A DNA stretch of 8,241 nucleotides from an uncultured Eubacteriales bacterium (GTDB lineage: Bacteria > Bacillota_A > Clostridia > Oscillospirales > Oscillospiraceae). Positions 7,001 to 8,241 of this stretch are shown here, one piece after another. A program made the position numbers and the translations under genes. Below the pieces are notes generated by a model. It was not told the origin of the DNA. It saw nothing but the letters and a program-made list of their open reading frames with translations, and did not search any database. Numbering within the stretch: position 1 is the first letter of the stretch; each line of letters starts with the position of its first letter. The DNA is taken from NCBI GenBank assembly GCA_949451265.1, contig CASTQR010000064.1:1-8241 (forward strand), in the 5' to 3' direction.

Positions 7001-7464
7001 GGGAGAAGCCCCAGGTCCTGCCCGAGTGCGCGGTGGATCTGACGGTGGCGGCCTCCATCCCGGACCGGTACGTCCCCGACGCGGGCCAGCGGATGGATCT
7101 GTACCGCCGCATCGCCCGGATCCGCACCGGGGAAGACGCCGACGACATGACCGACGAGCTCATCGACCGCTTCGGCGACCCGCCCCGGCAGGTGAACAAC
7201 CTGATCTCGGTGGCCCTCCTCCGGGGGCAGGCGGCGGCCTGTTCCATCACCGAGATCACCCAGAAGGGCGGGGCCCTCATCTTCACCCTGGACCAGTTCG
7301 GGCTGGAGCCCATCGCCGCCCTGGCGGGGCAGTATCCGGGGCGGATGCTGTTCTCCCCCGGCGACAAACCGGCCCTCACCCTGAAGCTGAAAAAGGGGGA
7401 GGATCCCCTCCGGGCCTCCGCCCAGGCGGTGGAGCGGTACGCCGCCCTGCTGGCGGGTAGCTAA
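4081..7464 (+). CDS. mfd: Transcription-repair coupling factor Mfd
   Basis: This 1127-residue DNA translocase pushes RNA polymerase stalled at lesions off the template and recruits UvrA for nucleotide excision repair. Domains in order: a UvrB-like N-terminal module with RGGILDVFSP (176-185); a CarD-like RNA-polymerase interaction domain from about 457 to 525 (TPGDLVVHEHHGIGRF, 461-476); and a RecG-like motor with Walker A GDVGYGKT (613-620, K619), DEEQ box (714-717), SATPIPRTL (740-748) and QIRGRVGRS (884-892). The TRG segment RDLEIRGAGNLLG (934-946) follows, then the C-terminal autoinhibitory region up to 1127. Length is close to the roughly 1150-1180 residues of well-studied homologues, and no motif is missing. 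TGAGGG overlapping the pth stop serves as ribosome binding site, 6 nt before the ATG, pointing to translational coupling. The fin gene that sits before mfd in Bacillus subtilis is absent. Confidence 0.98.
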   Translation: MKQLLNILNTVPEYLRLEAALEGGRSPVEVSGLSPVHRAHFAAGLLTRLGAPVVLVCADEGECQRLAADVTALTGVPAVTLCAREFLFHEGAAASRQWEHQRIAAFRAMAQGKAPLIAATVEGLLQRTLPPDELADHVVDIELTGSYDPEGLADRLSALGYTRCQQVEGVGQFALRGGILDVFSPGMDNPVRVEFWDRDVDSMGLFDVSSQRRVGKLDKAEFLPVSELLPVKDENGNWERLTDRHLPARYKQLATAAHHLPAGAVVCLSESSRVAERGKNWLWQLNEDVKTLIENGAVDGKHAAFAAGLDDLMGSLSNHALCFLDSFTTSNPPLPPRAILSAQGRQLPSFGASLDAAASDLAQLQNANTGAVVLVGSEQRALNLQSLLRERKIRSAVDFQLHDLPQPGNITIAVGGLSAGFDYIGCPYAVLTEEGNEPRKKGKRLKHAADRRKVDSFTDLTPGDLVVHEHHGIGRFVGMVKMQVDGVDKDYVKLAYAGTDTLYVPATQLDAIAKYIGGGDDPEKKKLSKLGGADWEKAKARTRKAVKDLAKGLIQLYAQRQRQPGYAFAPDSPWQKEFEDDFPYNETEDQLRSVTEIKRDMEAPKPMDRLLCGDVGYGKTEVALRAVMKCVLDGKQAAILVPTTVLARQHYLTAKGRFAKYPVEIDLVSRFRTPAQIKKTLAGVEDGSVDVLIGTHRLLQKDVRFKDLGLLVVDEEQRFGVTHKERLKELSKQVDVLTLSATPIPRTLNMALSGIRDMSAIEEPPASRQPVQTYVLEHDWSVLADAMRRELERGGQVYYLHNRVDTIQRTAARIKEMLGEDAEIAVGHGKMSQDELNDVMTRVSDGEVDVLVCTTIIETGIDIANVNTLIIEDADRMGLAQLHQIRGRVGRSPRRAYAYMTYRQGKVLTEIAAKRLSAIREYAEFGSGFKIAMRDLEIRGAGNLLGPEQSGFLMSVGYDLYLKLLEEAVLEEKGEKPQVLPECAVDLTVAASIPDRYVPDAGQRMDLYRRIARIRTGEDADDMTDELIDRFGDPPRQVNNLISVALLRGQAAACSITEITQKGGALIFTLDQFGLEPIAALAGQYPGRMLFSPGDKPALTLKLKKGEDPLRASAQAVERYAALLAGS

Positions 7465-7505
7465 GCCTTCCCCCTTACACCATACCCGGATGGATCGGTA
7501 ACAGT

Positions 7506-7534
7506 TTGCATTTTCCCGCCCGGTGGTGTATAAT
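7506..7534 (+). promoter_or_regulatory. sigma-A promoter of the foldase lipoprotein gene
   Basis: TTGCAT (7506-7511) and TATAAT (7529-7534) are separated by 17 bases. The -10 box sits inside the imperfect dyad GTGGT-N7-ACCAC (7523-7539), which could be an operator. The start would be near 7541, giving a leader of about 45 nt. The gap after mfd (7465-7505) shows no clear terminator, so this gene may also receive read-through. Confidence 0.78.
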
Positions 7535-7585
7535 ACCACTCAGTCTTTTTCCTGACAAATCTTATCTCACGGATTGGAGCATGAA

Positions 7586-8241
7586 ATGAAACATTGGAAC
7601 CGTCTCGCGGCCCTGGCCCTGTCCGGGGCGCTGGCCCTCTCCCTGTGCGCCTGTAACCTCTCCGGCAAGCCCACGGGCGGCGGCCCCTCCGCCGCCCCCA
7701 GCCCGTCCCAGGCCCCCTCCCCCGCCCCCTCCGTGGACGTGGACCTGACCCAGGACGTGCTGGCCTTTTCCGCCGGGCTGTCCGGCGCCGACCCCCTGCT
7801 GACCGTGGGGGACGCCCAGATCACCGCCGACCTGGCCCTGTACTGGCTGGGGATGAGCTGCAATAACTTCCTGTCCCAGTACGGGATGTTCGGCCTCCAG
7901 CTCACCGACAAGCCCGACCCCAACGGGGAGGGCACCTACGCCGACATGATGCTGGACAGCGCCGCCGGCATTGCCGCCTACTACACTGTGCTGCGGCAGA
8001 AGGCGGCGGAGCTGGGCTGCCTGCCCACCGACGCCCAGGTCCAGGCCGCCAAGGACGAGATGATGAAGAACGGCGAGGACGAGTACCAGCTCATGAAGGA
8101 CGCCTTCGGCCTGTCCGATGAGTCCATAGAGTACCTGTTCCTCACCGGCACCTATTACAAGAACGTGAAGGACGCCATGATCCCCACCGCCACCGACGAG
8201 ATGCTGAACAACTACGCCTACCAGGCCAAGCACATCCTCCT
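7586..8241 (+). CDS. PrsA/SurA-like foldase lipoprotein (probable parvulin peptidylprolyl isomerase), 3' end missing
   Basis: 218 codons are present and the gene runs off the right edge. Residues 1-22 form a lipoprotein signal peptide: K2/H3/R6, a Leu/Ala core and lipobox LCAC with C23 as the lipidated residue. A Gly/Pro/Ser/Ala linker follows (about 27-49), expected to span the cell wall. Next comes a helical segment opening with LLTVGDAQITADLALYW, the way SurA/PrsA-type N-terminal chaperone domains start. The last visible residues, YQAKHILL, match the first strand of parvulin domains (usually HIL at this point), so the catalytic domain probably lies just outside the window. The protein would act on the outer face of the membrane, helping exported proteins fold. 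The start is the ATG at 7586, with GGAG 6 nt ahead; an ATG at 7581 meets a stop after two codons. A PrsA-type gene next to mfd is common in Clostridia. Isomerase activity is inferred. Confidence 0.82.
   Translation, partial: MKHWNRLAALALSGALALSLCACNLSGKPTGGGPSAAPSPSQAPSPAPSVDVDLTQDVLAFSAGLSGADPLLTVGDAQITADLALYWLGMSCNNFLSQYGMFGLQLTDKPDPNGEGTYADMMLDSAAGIAAYYTVLRQKAAELGCLPTDAQVQAAKDEMMKNGEDEYQLMKDAFGLSDESIEYLFLTGTYYKNVKDAMIPTATDEMLNNYAYQAKHIL

Noticed and set aside
5998..7539. Long antisense frame of 513 codons opposite mfd, and similar long frames on both strands elsewhere
   Set aside because: They mirror the strong third-position C/G bias of the true genes, give His/Gly/Val/Gln-rich low-complexity translations, and match no family I recognise.
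7581..7591. Two-codon frame ATG AAA TGA overlapping the lipoprotein start as a regulatory mini-frame
   Set aside because: Only 1 nt separates GGAG from this ATG, too close for initiation, so it is most likely chance overlap.

Overview
The window reads as a piece of chromosome from a GC-rich member of the Clostridia, most likely an Oscillospiraceae-type gut anaerobe (the Flavonifractor, Intestinimonas or Lawsonibacter neighbourhood). The basis is the gene order prs-pth-mfd-PrsA-like foldase, which is typical of Firmicutes, combined with strong C/G third-position bias, AGGAGG-type ribosome binding sites and clear sigma-A promoters. A class of palindromic intergenic repeat that I associate with this family is also present. 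The genus is inference.

Left arm, minus strand (about 1-1430): a compact operon transcribed leftward. It encodes a YtrA-type GntR repressor, an ABC ATPase and the first 36 codons of an ABC-2 type permease. The genes overlap (ATGA junction, then 26 nt). The operon is driven by a good promoter whose start region carries TGTATTAG repeats and a TGTA-N4-TACA dyad, a likely autoregulatory operator. This looks like an exporter or stress-response cassette, with unknown substrate.

Centre-left, plus strand (1476-2060): a divergent extended -10 promoter and a small HD-domain phosphohydrolase. The 237-nt gap that follows has a long imperfect dyad, then the prs promoter and a leader of about 108 nt with two small hairpins.

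Right arm, plus strand (2298-8241): prs (PRPP synthetase); a 220-nt gap filled by a GC hairpin and a composite palindromic repeat ending in a terminator-like hairpin; pth (peptidyl-tRNA hydrolase); mfd (transcription-repair coupling factor), 9 nt later; then a separately promoted lipoprotein with a PrsA/SurA-like foldase N-terminus, cut off by the window end just as its parvulin domain appears to begin. The ctc and fin genes that accompany this block in Bacillus subtilis are absent.

Most of the window is conserved housekeeping sequence. I see no convincing undescribed multi-gene system. The points worth a second look are regulatory: the operator-like repeats in front of the GntR operon, the dyad and leader at prs, and the palindromic repeat between prs and pth.
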